Shown here: in pieces, positions 8,521 through 16,335 of the stretch
Position numbering within the stretch: the first letter of the stretch is position 1
Layout of the letters: each line of letters starts with the position of its first letter
Origin: an uncultured Victivallales bacterium
GTDB lineage: Bacteria > Verrucomicrobiota > Lentisphaeria > Victivallales > UBA1829
Assembly: GCA_944391115.1 (NCBI GenBank)
Contig: CALXSJ010000018.1
Location: 1-64,000, forward strand
Direction: 5' to 3'
DNA: 64,000 nucleotides
Program-made: the position numbers and the translations under genes
Notes under the pieces: generated by a model
What the model was told of the DNA's origin: nothing
The model's input: the letters and a program-made list of their open reading frames with translations, nothing else
Database searches by the model: none

Positions 8521-9486
8521 ATGATGGAACGCAGAAAAATCGTGATACTGGACGGATTCGCAGCCAATCCGGGGGACCTCTCCTGGGAGGAAATCGAGGC
8601 GATGGGAGACTGCCGGATTTACGTCCGGTGCAATTCCGAAGCGGAAATCGTGGAGCGCGCCTCCGACGCGGAGATCATTCTGACCAACAAATCTGTGATC
8701 TCCCGCCGCGTCATGGAACAGCTCCCGAAACTCAGATTCATCGCGGTTCAGGCGACCGGATACAACGTCGTGGATCTTCCCGCCGCGCAGGAGCGCGGAA
8801 TTCTGGTCAGCAACGTGCCCGCCTACAGCACCAACTCCGTGGCGCAGTTCGTCTTCGCCCTGATTCTGGAGCTGATGAACCGCACGGGGAAATACGCGGA
8901 AGCCGTGGCGGACGGCGCATGGTGCCGCTGCCCTGATTTCACTTTCTCGCTCGGCCAGTCCCGGGAACTTGCGGGCATGACGCTCGGCATCGTCGGATTC
9001 GGCGCAATCGGAAGTGCGGCGGCGGGAATTGCAGCGGCCTTCGGCATGAAGGTCCTTGCCTTCACCCGCACGCCGAAGGAATCCTCACAGGCATGCTTCG
9101 TCCCGCTGGAAACGCTGTTCGCGGAAAGCGACATCGTTTCGCTGCACTGCCCGCTGACAGAAGCCACGCGGGAACTGGTCAACGCCGGAACGCTCTCGCA
9201 AATGAAAAAAACGGCGATTCTCATCAACACCGCGCGCGGAGGACTGGTGGAGGAACACGCGCTCGCCGCCGCGCTGAATGAAGAGCGGATCGCCGGAGCG
9301 GGGCTTGACGTGCTTTCCGTGGAACCGCCTCCCCCGGACAATCCGCTCCTGACGGCGAAAAACTGCATCATCACGCCGCACATCGCCTGGGCGTCCCTTG
9401 AGGCGCGGCGCCGTCTGATCGCCGCATGCGCCTCCAATGTCAGGGCGTATCTTTCCGGAAAACCGGTCAATCTGGTAACACGGTGA
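8521..9486 (+). CDS. D-2-hydroxyacid dehydrogenase (glycerate/hydroxypyruvate reductase type)
   Basis: 321 residues from tandem ATGs at 8521/8524 behind a good AAGGAG; the open frame further upstream crosses the promoter and is rejected. The NAD-binding motif GIVGFGAIG is at about 155-163. The catalytic arginine lies in INTARGGLV, the glutamate in GLDVLSVEPP and the histidine in TPHIAWAS, the Arg-Glu-His triad of the family. It would reduce a 2-oxoacid such as hydroxypyruvate or glyoxylate with NADH. The AraC regulator begins 7 bp after its stop. The substrate is not determined by sequence alone. Confidence 0.88.
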   Translation: MMERRKIVILDGFAANPGDLSWEEIEAMGDCRIYVRCNSEAEIVERASDAEIILTNKSVISRRVMEQLPKLRFIAVQATGYNVVDLPAAQERGILVSNVPAYSTNSVAQFVFALILELMNRTGKYAEAVADGAWCRCPDFTFSLGQSRELAGMTLGIVGFGAIGSAAAGIAAAFGMKVLAFTRTPKESSQACFVPLETLFAESDIVSLHCPLTEATRELVNAGTLSQMKKTAILINTARGGLVEEHALAAALNEERIAGAGLDVLSVEPPPPDNPLLTAKNCIITPHIAWASLEARRRLIAACASNVRAYLSGKPVNLVTR

Positions 9487-9493
9487 GAATCTG

Positions 9494-10327
9494 ATGCGGC
9501 CGCCGGAACCGAACAGTCCAAGCTGCATCCACAGGCCGGAGCCGAATGTGCGGCCCGATCTTCCCCTGCCTTTTTTTCTGCGTTCCGTCGGCCATTACAT
9601 CCGCCTGAAAAAATACTATGAACGGATTCCCGCCGGAAACAAGCCGTTTGTCCAGTTCTTCTGGGGCGTCTCCGGCGAAGGGGAATTCCTGGTCGACGGA
9701 AAAACACAGATTCTGCATGAGGGTGACGTGTTTTACCGGCTGCCCGGAGAAGCGCACTTTCAAGGCGCGCATACGGAACGATGGGAATACCGCTGGTTCA
9801 CTTTTGACGGGGACGGCGCCGAACAATTCATGCTCTCCTACGGATATCCGCATGCCTGTTTTCATGCGGGGAACTGCCCGCATGAACTCTTCATCCGCCT
9901 GGAAGAACTGCTGCAGGAAATGAGTCCCTACGCATGGAGGGAAATGGTGGCGGTCGCCTCCTCGATTCTTGCGCGGGCCGGAGGAAGGGAAGACCGCTCC
10001 ACCCGGGAGGGACGCATCGTCTGCGAAGTGATCCGCCTCTGCAGCGAGCGTTACGGGGATCCCGATCTGAACATCAACGCCCTTGCCGAACATCTCGGCG
10101 TGAGCCGTTCGACGTTGCGGCGCGTGTTTCAGGAGAAAATGCATATTGCGCCAAGCCAGTATCTGGGCAGGTTGCGCATCCAGCGCGCCCTTTCGCTTCT
10201 GCAGGAAACGATCCTTCCTGTCTCGGAAATCGCAAAGGAATGCGGCTTCACGGACGAGAGCTACTTCTCCCGGGTCATCCGCCGGAGTGTCGGAGAAACG
10301 CCGAAAAACTTCCGGGAACACGCCTGA
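9494..10327 (+). CDS. AraC-family transcriptional regulator
   Basis: 277 residues. The N-terminal 150 residues form a cupin-like effector domain (FFWGVSGEGEFLVDGKTQILHEGDVFYRLPGEAH is only partly quoted here: key residues G-E-G-E and H-E-G-D). Residues 175-275 hold the two helix-turn-helix motifs of AraC proteins (INALAEHLGVSRSTLRRVF and SEIAKECGFTDESYFSRVI). It is coupled to the upstream dehydrogenase with a 7-bp gap and lies 150 bp before the GH20 gene, so it may control either. The effector is probably a sugar, by analogy with the family. Confidence 0.88.
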   Translation: MRPPEPNSPSCIHRPEPNVRPDLPLPFFLRSVGHYIRLKKYYERIPAGNKPFVQFFWGVSGEGEFLVDGKTQILHEGDVFYRLPGEAHFQGAHTERWEYRWFTFDGDGAEQFMLSYGYPHACFHAGNCPHELFIRLEELLQEMSPYAWREMVAVASSILARAGGREDRSTREGRIVCEVIRLCSERYGDPDLNINALAEHLGVSRSTLRRVFQEKMHIAPSQYLGRLRIQRALSLLQETILPVSEIAKECGFTDESYFSRVIRRSVGETPKNFREHA

Positions 10328-10387
10328 CCACCCTTTCCGCCGAATCCATTTTTCACTACTTCTTCCATTCCGCCGGGTATCGGGAAC

Positions 10388-10415
10388 TTGAAAAATACGG
10401 CGGGAATGCTACGTT
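10388..10415 (+). promoter_or_regulatory. Candidate promoter of the cytoplasmic GH20 gene
   Basis: TTGAAA (10388-10393) and an extended -10 TGCTACGTT ending at 10415 are 16 bp apart. The GH20 start at 10477 follows, with AGAGGAG just upstream. Confidence 0.45.
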
Positions 10416-10476
10416 TCAGGAACATCAAGTTTCAACGGGTTCCGATCATACTGAAAAGACAAGAGGAGATAGCATC

Positions 10477-12315
10477 ATGAATCCGCATCGCTTCGCCCGT
10501 CGCGCCGTTCAGCTGGATCTCGCGCGCCAGCCTGAAACCTGCGCATTCGTCAAGAGTTTCATCGACTTCATTTCCCGCTGGTCCTACAACACTCTGGTGC
10601 TGTATCTGGAAGGCAGAGTGAGAACCCCCTCCTTTCACGCCCTGCCCGAAGAGGAATCCTATTCTCAGGAGCAGATCCGCGACCTGGTCGCCTATGCGGC
10701 GGAGAAAGGAATAGAGACCATTCCCGTCGTTTCCATGTTCGGACATGCGGAGCTCTTTCTGGAACGGCCTGCTTTCGAGCATCTTGCCGAACTGCGCGGC
10801 GGAATCACAGGACGCTTCAACACCTTCCGGCATGTATTCTGCCCCTCTCTTCCGGAAACGCTGGAGTTTCTGGAGCGTTATACGGCGGAAGTGGCGGCGC
10901 TGTTCCCGTCGGAATACTTTCACGCGGGCTTTGACGAGACATGGGACATCGGATACTGCGATCTGTGCAGAAAACGTCTGGAAGAGGAAAGTGGCTCCGG
11001 AATCTTCCGGAAACATCTTCTGGCCTGCCATAAAATCGTCACGGAAAAACTCGGAAAAAAGATGATGATCTGGGATGACATGTTCGACATGTACCCCGAT
11101 GTCCTGGACGATGTGCCGCGGGATGTCATCCTCTGCCCCTGGCATTACGAAACGCTCGTCGAAAAGCCGTTCGGCCATATCGGCACCCCGCGCACGGATG
11201 TATTTGCAAAATATGAGAAAATGGGGTTTCACTACCTGTTCGCTCCAGCCACGCACTTCTGCCGCAACATGGAAACGTTCACCCGGTATGCGGAAAAATA
11301 CCACCCCGACGGAGCGTTGCTGACTTCCTGGGGAATCGAAACTCCGCTTCAGCTTCCGATTGTCGCCGCCGCCGGAAAACTCTGGGCGGAAGGTTCGGTC
11401 GATATTCCCGCCGTTATCCGCGAGGTATCCTGCACGGAGGATGAGACCATATGCCGTCTGATCCGTTCCCGTCTTGATGCGGAACCAGTCCCCCTTGCCG
11501 CCTCCGCGCAGGCTTATCTGAAAGGGCCGCTCTCCGAAACGGAGTTCACCGCCAAACTCCGGAACGATGTGGAATTTCTTCTCCTCGGGGCAAAACAGAA
11601 CGAGGCAATCAAAGAGGCGGCCTCCCTTTTCATCGGCAGGGAAAAACTCTATTTCGCGCTCCGGGACCTGATTCCCCGCTGGTTCGGCTTCAGCACGGAA
11701 ACGGACACGGAGGAAAACCTGAGAAATGCGCTTCAGGAACAGAGACAGTTCACCGCCGCACTTCAGGAACGCATGGAGGATCTGCGGGAACGCTGCCTCT
11801 GCACGCGGAATGCAGTGGACAAGGCGCGTGATCTCACACCCGTCATCGCCATGATCGACAAGCTCCTGACGGAACCGCGCCCGGCAGCCGGGGCGTATCT
11901 GCGCATGCGCTTCCCCTGGACATCGACGCTCTCGGTTTCTCTCCGCCTCAAAGGAGAATCCGCATACCGCACGATCTGGAACGGGGGCTGTTCCCAGAGA
12001 CCTTTCCGCGGCGAGTTCCAGATTTTCGTTCCGCTGGAATGCAACGGCATTCCGGAATCGCTTCTGGTGGAACAGCACGGATATGTCAATGCGCCGCTCT
12101 CCTATCTGGAGATCGCGGTGGACGGCAGACTTTACGTCCCGCTGGGACTGGCGGGAATCGAAGGAAAGGTTTATTCTCCCGTCTCCGTTCTGGAGGACGG
12201 CCGCGACTGGTGCCTCTTCGGGGAAGGCGAGGAACTGGCGCGCAGGAAATTCCGGACTCCGCTGGAGGCAAAGGCTCTTAACAGAATCGTGGTCCTGCTG
12301 AAGGAATCCGTTTAA
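10477..12315 (+). CDS. Leaderless GH20-type beta-N-acetylhexosaminidase
   Basis: 612 residues from the ATG at 10477 behind AGAGGAG; the longer open frame overlaps the AraC gene in another frame and is rejected. A TIM barrel begins at once and carries the GH20 signature Asp-Glu pair D153-E154 in YFHAGFDETWD. Other barrel features are IPVVSMFGHAE (83-93) and MIWDDMFDMYP (about 195). Family members hydrolyse terminal GlcNAc or GalNAc with help from the substrate's acetamido group. There is no signal peptide and no N-terminal zincin-like domain, so the enzyme probably works in the cytoplasm on imported oligosaccharides. Residues 420-612 form an unassigned C-terminal region. Confidence 0.78.
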   Translation: MNPHRFARRAVQLDLARQPETCAFVKSFIDFISRWSYNTLVLYLEGRVRTPSFHALPEEESYSQEQIRDLVAYAAEKGIETIPVVSMFGHAELFLERPAFEHLAELRGGITGRFNTFRHVFCPSLPETLEFLERYTAEVAALFPSEYFHAGFDETWDIGYCDLCRKRLEEESGSGIFRKHLLACHKIVTEKLGKKMMIWDDMFDMYPDVLDDVPRDVILCPWHYETLVEKPFGHIGTPRTDVFAKYEKMGFHYLFAPATHFCRNMETFTRYAEKYHPDGALLTSWGIETPLQLPIVAAAGKLWAEGSVDIPAVIREVSCTEDETICRLIRSRLDAEPVPLAASAQAYLKGPLSETEFTAKLRNDVEFLLLGAKQNEAIKEAASLFIGREKLYFALRDLIPRWFGFSTETDTEENLRNALQEQRQFTAALQERMEDLRERCLCTRNAVDKARDLTPVIAMIDKLLTEPRPAAGAYLRMRFPWTSTLSVSLRLKGESAYRTIWNGGCSQRPFRGEFQIFVPLECNGIPESLLVEQHGYVNAPLSYLEIAVDGRLYVPLGLAGIEGKVYSPVSVLEDGRDWCLFGEGEELARRKFRTPLEAKALNRIVVLLKESV

Positions 12316-12639
12316 GCATCCTCCCGGCATGTCCCCCGTGTGAAAAACTGCCGCGCGGTCCGGACATGCCGGAAAGATTCCCCGCTCTCTCTTCATGACG
12401 TGAAAAAAACGGGAAAAGCAGGCATTTCCGGGAATGGAAACAGCTCTTTCTCCCGGCATTCCCGAAACATCCCCGGAAAACAGAAAATCCGCTGACCGCT
12501 CTTCCCGCAGACTGCGTGCATTTTTCACCGCGTGCGAACTTTTACGCTTTTCCCTCTCCCGGCAATGACCGGAAAAACAGCGGCACGCCGTTTTCTTCGA
12601 AAAATACCAGAATTGTCAAGAAAAGCCCATATCTGCTAT
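12316..12639. other. Hairpin-rich intergenic region, no gene supported
   Basis: Between the GH20 gene and the next operon lie about 500 bp. An 11-bp perfect inverted repeat CCGGCATGTCC (12324-12334) / GGACATGCCGG (12362-12372) encloses the 8-bp palindrome CCGCGCGG. A second pair, CGGGAATG (12429-12436) / CATTCCCG (12457-12464), follows. These may end the GH20 transcript, although no T-run follows. A 74-codon open frame at 12516-12740 has no recognisable content. Confidence 0.4.
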
Positions 12640-12667
12640 TTCCAAGCGGAGTTTTTTCAGTTATAAT
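12640..12667 (+). promoter_or_regulatory. Candidate promoter of the long plus-strand glycan operon
   Basis: TTCCAA (12640-12645) and a consensus TATAAT (12662-12667) are 16 bp apart, 156 bp upstream of the GH20-like gene. Genes from 12824 to 23100 have gaps of at most about 100 bp with no other strong promoter seen, so they may be one transcript. Confidence 0.5.
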
Positions 12668-12823
12668 TATTGGAAAGAGCCAGAGAAAACTCTGCGGGAA
12701 TCTCCCGTATCCGGCAAAATTGGGATTATGCCCCGGATGAAGGCATTCCGGCGTGACCGGAAAGCGGGAAAAGGCCTGGCGCTTAAACGGCTTCATGCGG
12801 AAAAGCGAAGGAAAAAGCGGACT

Positions 12824-14203
12824 ATGGAATCCGACAAAATACCAGTTGCAGAAAAAGATGCGGAGAGGCAATCATTTCATCCTCCAAAATTCAGGGCTGT
12901 TCATATCGACCTGAAAGGAATGCCGCCGCATCCGGAACGTCTGCTGCGGCATCTGGAGCTCTATGCCGCAGCCGGGTATAATGCCCTGCTCATAGAGTGG
13001 GAGGACATGTTCCCCTGGAAGGATCCGCTTCTCCGCAGACGGGAAACCTACCGGGGAAAGGACATTCAGGCGCTGGCCGACCGGGCGGCGGAGCTGAATC
13101 TGGAAATCATTCCGCTGGTCCAGACCCTCGGCCACATGGAAAATGTGCTGCGGCATGAAGCATACGCGCAATACCGGGAGCTCGACTGGCTGAACTCCGA
13201 ACTGCGTTCCGCGGGAAAGAGTGCGAAGCTGGCGGCGGGAATGCTCGGAGAAGTTCTGGATCTCCTTCCGCGGACAGGATATCTGCATCTGGGCGGCGAT
13301 GAAGTCGCCGGACTCGGGCTCGGGCATTCCGGGAAAGCGGCGCGCCGCGCGGGCGGAAAGATGAAGCTTTATTTCAGCCACATGAACATTCTGTCGGAAT
13401 TCCTGCGGGAACGAGGGGTCAGGCCCATTCTCTGGGCGGATATGGCGCTGACTCTTCCCTCACAGGAATTGAAACAATATGCGGCAGGTTTTGATTTCGC
13501 CGTCTGGGGAGGAGGCGATCTGGAACGGAAGGCGGAACGGATCCGTTCCGCGGGAGGAAGAATCTGGGGGGCGCCATGCTTCAAGGGAGCCGATGGAATC
13601 ACTTCCGATCTGCCGAATCTCGACGCAAGAAAAAAAGTGATTTCCGCTTATCTGGAACTGGCCGGGAAATATCCTCTGAACGGGCTGATCGCATGCGGCT
13701 GGAGCCGGTACACCACGCTGAGAAGCCAGTGCGAACCCGTTGAAGGCGCCCTTGACGCGGCGGTTATGGCCGGAATGCTTTTTTCCGGGGGAAGCGTCTC
13801 CGAAGACAAGATATCGGAATGCCTGCGGCATTGCGGCCTGCTGGAGGATCACATCCGCTCGAAGGAGCTGCTGTCGGAACTGACTCTCCTGCGGGGACAA
13901 TGCAGACGTTATCTGTTCGACGAACTGGAACTTGCAGCGGCGCAGAAATGTCTCAGGATCAAAAAGGACGCAAAAAACGCATGGTATCTCCTGGCAATGA
14001 AACGGCGCCTTGCGGAATATGAAACGCTGAAAACGGAATTCCACGCTCATTTCGACCGTTTTGTCTCCGCGCGTCTTGTCGAGGAGTATCTGGAGGAACG
14101 TTTTCTTCCTTTCCGCCGGGGCCTGAAGTGGATGCTTTCGGACTACCGCAGATACGGGCATCCGGACGCGGAACAGGGTTATCGGGAACTGTTCGGCTGT
14201 TGA
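12824..14203 (+). CDS. Leaderless GH20-like glycoside hydrolase
   Basis: 459 residues from the ATG at 12824, preceded by AAGGA. The upstream in-frame start at 12728 would add a basic 32-residue stretch with no family match. The barrel contains the GH20-like Asp-Glu pair D159-E160 in [11 protein letters not shown], with [10 protein letters not shown] (56-65) and [13 protein letters not shown] (96-108) as neighbouring strands. The usual GH20 N-terminal domain and a signal peptide are missing, so cytoplasmic action on N-acetylhexosaminides is likely. It leads an operon with a prepilin-like protein 35 bp downstream. Specificity is unknown. Confidence 0.72.
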   Translation: MESDKIPVAEKDAERQSFHPPKFRAVHIDLKGMPPHPERLLRHLELYAAAGYNALLIEWEDMFPWKDPLLRRRETYRGKDIQALADRAAELNLEIIPLVQTLGHMENVLRHEAYAQYRELDWLNSELRSAGKSAKLAAGMLGEVLDLLPRTGYLHLGGDEVAGLGLGHSGKAARRAGGKMKLYFSHMNILSEFLRERGVRPILWADMALTLPSQELKQYAAGFDFAVWGGGDLERKAERIRSAGGRIWGAPCFKGADGITSDLPNLDARKKVISAYLELAGKYPLNGLIACGWSRYTTLRSQCEPVEGALDAAVMAGMLFSGGSVSEDKISECLRHCGLLEDHIRSKELLSELTLLRGQCRRYLFDELELAAAQKCLRIKKDAKNAWYLLAMKRRLAEYETLKTEFHAHFDRFVSARLVEEYLEERFLPFRRGLKWMLSDYRRYGHPDAEQGYRELFGC

Positions 14204-14238
14204 CCGGAAAGCCGCAATTTCAAAACAGGAGCACAGCA

Positions 14239-15030
14239 ATGAAGACAAAAACAAAACAGAAAACCGCAGACACGGGCATCCGGACGCGGGAAGAAAAGAT
14301 TTTCACATTGATAGAGCTCCTCGTCGTGATTGCGATCATCGCCATTCTGGCAAGTCTCCTGCTCCCCGCGCTGAGCAGGGCACGGAACACCGCCTATGGA
14401 ATCGTCTGCATGAACAATCTGAAGACGATCGGCCTGGCCTCGTCAAACTACAGCGACGCCAATCAGGAATGGATCATATCGGCGCACAACGGCCGGGAAT
14501 CTCCGAATTATTACGACCAGTTGTGGTATGGAACGCTGTCGGGATACGGCGAAAACAAGACCGGTTACGGGACAAGTTATAAATGGTATCCTTCGAATGA
14601 ACGGGTCGGAAGGGCGAAACACACGTTTCAATGTCCTTCCGAAGTTCCGGAAAAAGCTTCCTTCTGCATCTCATACGGGTTGAACAACTCGCTGTGCGGA
14701 GGGCCTTTGCCGCTCCACAAGCGAAGCGTCGTGACATCCGCGTCACAGGCTTTTTTTGCAACCGACTGGTTCTACTCCGGATACAGCGGCTATGTCCTGA
14801 TGGGGCTTGACCATATCGGCTACCGTCATGGCTCGCCGGATTCCCGTCCTCTGCCGTCTTCCAGTTCCGGCGTGGTCAGCGGAGCGCTGACAAAAGGCAA
14901 GGCGAACACCGTCTTCATGGACGGCCATGCGGAAGGCGTCCGGTATCATGACGCCTATCGCGCCATCTGCTCCCCCCTCAGCGGAAATGTCGCCATGAGA
15001 TTTTTCTGGCGAGGCTGGAAGTATCAGTAG
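14239..15030 (+). CDS. Prepilin-like protein (type II pseudopilin fold, variant H-X9-DG domain), copy 1
   Basis: 263 residues from the ATG at 14239. A basic 21-residue leader is followed by [17 protein letters not shown] (from F22, with Glu at +5), the class III signal and membrane helix of type II secretion pseudopilins. The residue before the cleavage point is Ile instead of Gly, so processing is uncertain. The C-terminus ends in FMDGHAEG, but the histidine expected nine residues before Asp-Gly is displaced to 30 residues away by a Ser-rich insert. It lies between a GH20-like gene and an SGNH hydrolase. No secretion machinery is in the window. Confidence 0.85.
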   Translation: MKTKTKQKTADTGIRTREEKIFTLIELLVVIAIIAILASLLLPALSRARNTAYGIVCMNNLKTIGLASSNYSDANQEWIISAHNGRESPNYYDQLWYGTLSGYGENKTGYGTSYKWYPSNERVGRAKHTFQCPSEVPEKASFCISYGLNNSLCGGPLPLHKRSVVTSASQAFFATDWFYSGYSGYVLMGLDHIGYRHGSPDSRPLPSSSSGVVSGALTKGKANTVFMDGHAEGVRYHDAYRAICSPLSGNVAMRFFWRGWKYQ

Positions 15031-15107
15031 AAAACCGGCAGGGGCCCGGAAAATACGGAACTCTGAAAAAGTTTCCAATCAGATATCATATTAAGGAGAA
15101 ATCAAAC

Positions 15108-16286
15108 ATGAAAATGACTCTTGGACTGGCCGGAGCGCTTGCCGCATGCGTCCTTGCGGCGGCGCCCGCGGACAGCAGTATCGCTTTTGACAGCTCGAAT
15201 TTCGAGGTTCTCCCGATCGGACAGGGCAAAGGGGAAAAACTCTACTTTGTAAAAGGAACGCTTTCCGTCAAGGCGCAGAATGGCAGTCCCTTCATCTGCG
15301 GAACGGCGCGTCATCCCGTCACGCCGGGAGGAATCGCCAGGGCCTCGGTCAAGGCGAAAGGCAAAGGGAAAGCTGGAATCATGATTTATTCTTTCGGTCC
15401 GGACGGGAAATGCGTGGGATGGCAGACCACCGGAGTCCGGAACCTGAAGGAAGATGCGCCGGTCACGCTTTCCAGCGAGGTCCGCATCTCCCCGCATTAC
15501 ACAGGCGGCAGGGAGATCAAATCCATCGCATGGGGAATTTACGCGCTCCGGGGATGCGAGGGAATCTTTTCCGACTATCAGGCCGCCTATGAGGAAAAAA
15601 CACCGAATCCCACGCTGAAGCCCGCAAAATCGGAACGCGGCGGGATCATCGTCCGTACACGGAAACTCACGGAACAGGCGAAAGCGCTCGCGAAGCAGGG
15701 AAAAAGGCCGGGCGTCATGTTCCTCGGAGATTCCATCACGCAGGGCTGGGAACTGGACCCGAACGGAAAACTCCCCGGCGGCCTTGCCGTATGGAACAGG
15801 GATTTCGCGCCGCTGGGCGCCGTCAATTTCGGTATTTCCGGAGAACGGGTCGAGCATGTTCTTTACCGCATTACGGAGTGCAATCAGCTTGTCTGCCGTC
15901 CGGAAATCGTCGTTTTGATGATCGGCACGAACAATCTCAACATGAATCCTCCGCCCGACACGCCGGAGAACATCGCCGCGGGCATCGACAACCTGCTCGC
16001 CGTCATCAGGCAGAAGGTTCCCGATACGAAAATCATTCTGGTTGCGGTCACGCCGCGCGGGGGCCCCTTCCCGACCGATGCCATCAACCGCTATCTGCCG
16101 GACATTGCAAAAAAGCACGGAGCCGTCTATCTGGATCCGATCAAGGTCATGACGGACGGAACCGGAAATGCAAAGGACCGCACGGTCTTCCGCGACGGGT
16201 TGCATTTTTCGCCGAAGGGATATGAACGCTACGCTTCCGTGCTTCTTCCCGAGATTCTGAAACTGAAACAATCGTCCGGAAAATAA
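15108..16286 (+). CDS. Secreted SGNH/GDSL hydrolase with N-terminal beta-sandwich-like region
   Basis: 392 residues with a signal peptide (cleavage near residue 19-22) and AAGGAG upstream. Residues 25-165 look like a carbohydrate-binding or accessory beta-sandwich. The C-terminal SGNH domain shows all four blocks: S209 in FLGDSITQGW, G244 in FGISGERVEH, N275 in IGTNNLN, and D363/H366 in DGLHFSPKGY. Such enzymes remove acetyl or other acyl groups from glycans, and this one would act outside the cytoplasm. It stands between pilin copy 1 and a DUF4838 protein, suggesting deacetylation of the glycan attacked by this operon. The exact ester is not known. Confidence 0.85.
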   Translation: MKMTLGLAGALAACVLAAAPADSSIAFDSSNFEVLPIGQGKGEKLYFVKGTLSVKAQNGSPFICGTARHPVTPGGIARASVKAKGKGKAGIMIYSFGPDGKCVGWQTTGVRNLKEDAPVTLSSEVRISPHYTGGREIKSIAWGIYALRGCEGIFSDYQAAYEEKTPNPTLKPAKSERGGIIVRTRKLTEQAKALAKQGKRPGVMFLGDSITQGWELDPNGKLPGGLAVWNRDFAPLGAVNFGISGERVEHVLYRITECNQLVCRPEIVVLMIGTNNLNMNPPPDTPENIAAGIDNLLAVIRQKVPDTKIILVAVTPRGGPFPTDAINRYLPDIAKKHGAVYLDPIKVMTDGTGNAKDRTVFRDGLHFSPKGYERYASVLLPEILKLKQSSGK

Positions 16287-16335
16287 GGGTGTGCGGAGAT
16301 TCCGGATCCTGGAAACACTCACCGGAGACATTGCA

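Noticed and set aside
9934-10476. Extended N-terminus of the GH20 protein
   Set aside because: It overlaps the AraC DNA-binding region in another frame and lacks a ribosome-binding site; the ATG at 10477 has AGAGGAG.
12516-12740. 74-codon open frame upstream of the GH20-like operon
   Set aside because: Contains the best promoter of the region, has no ribosome-binding site or recognisable composition.
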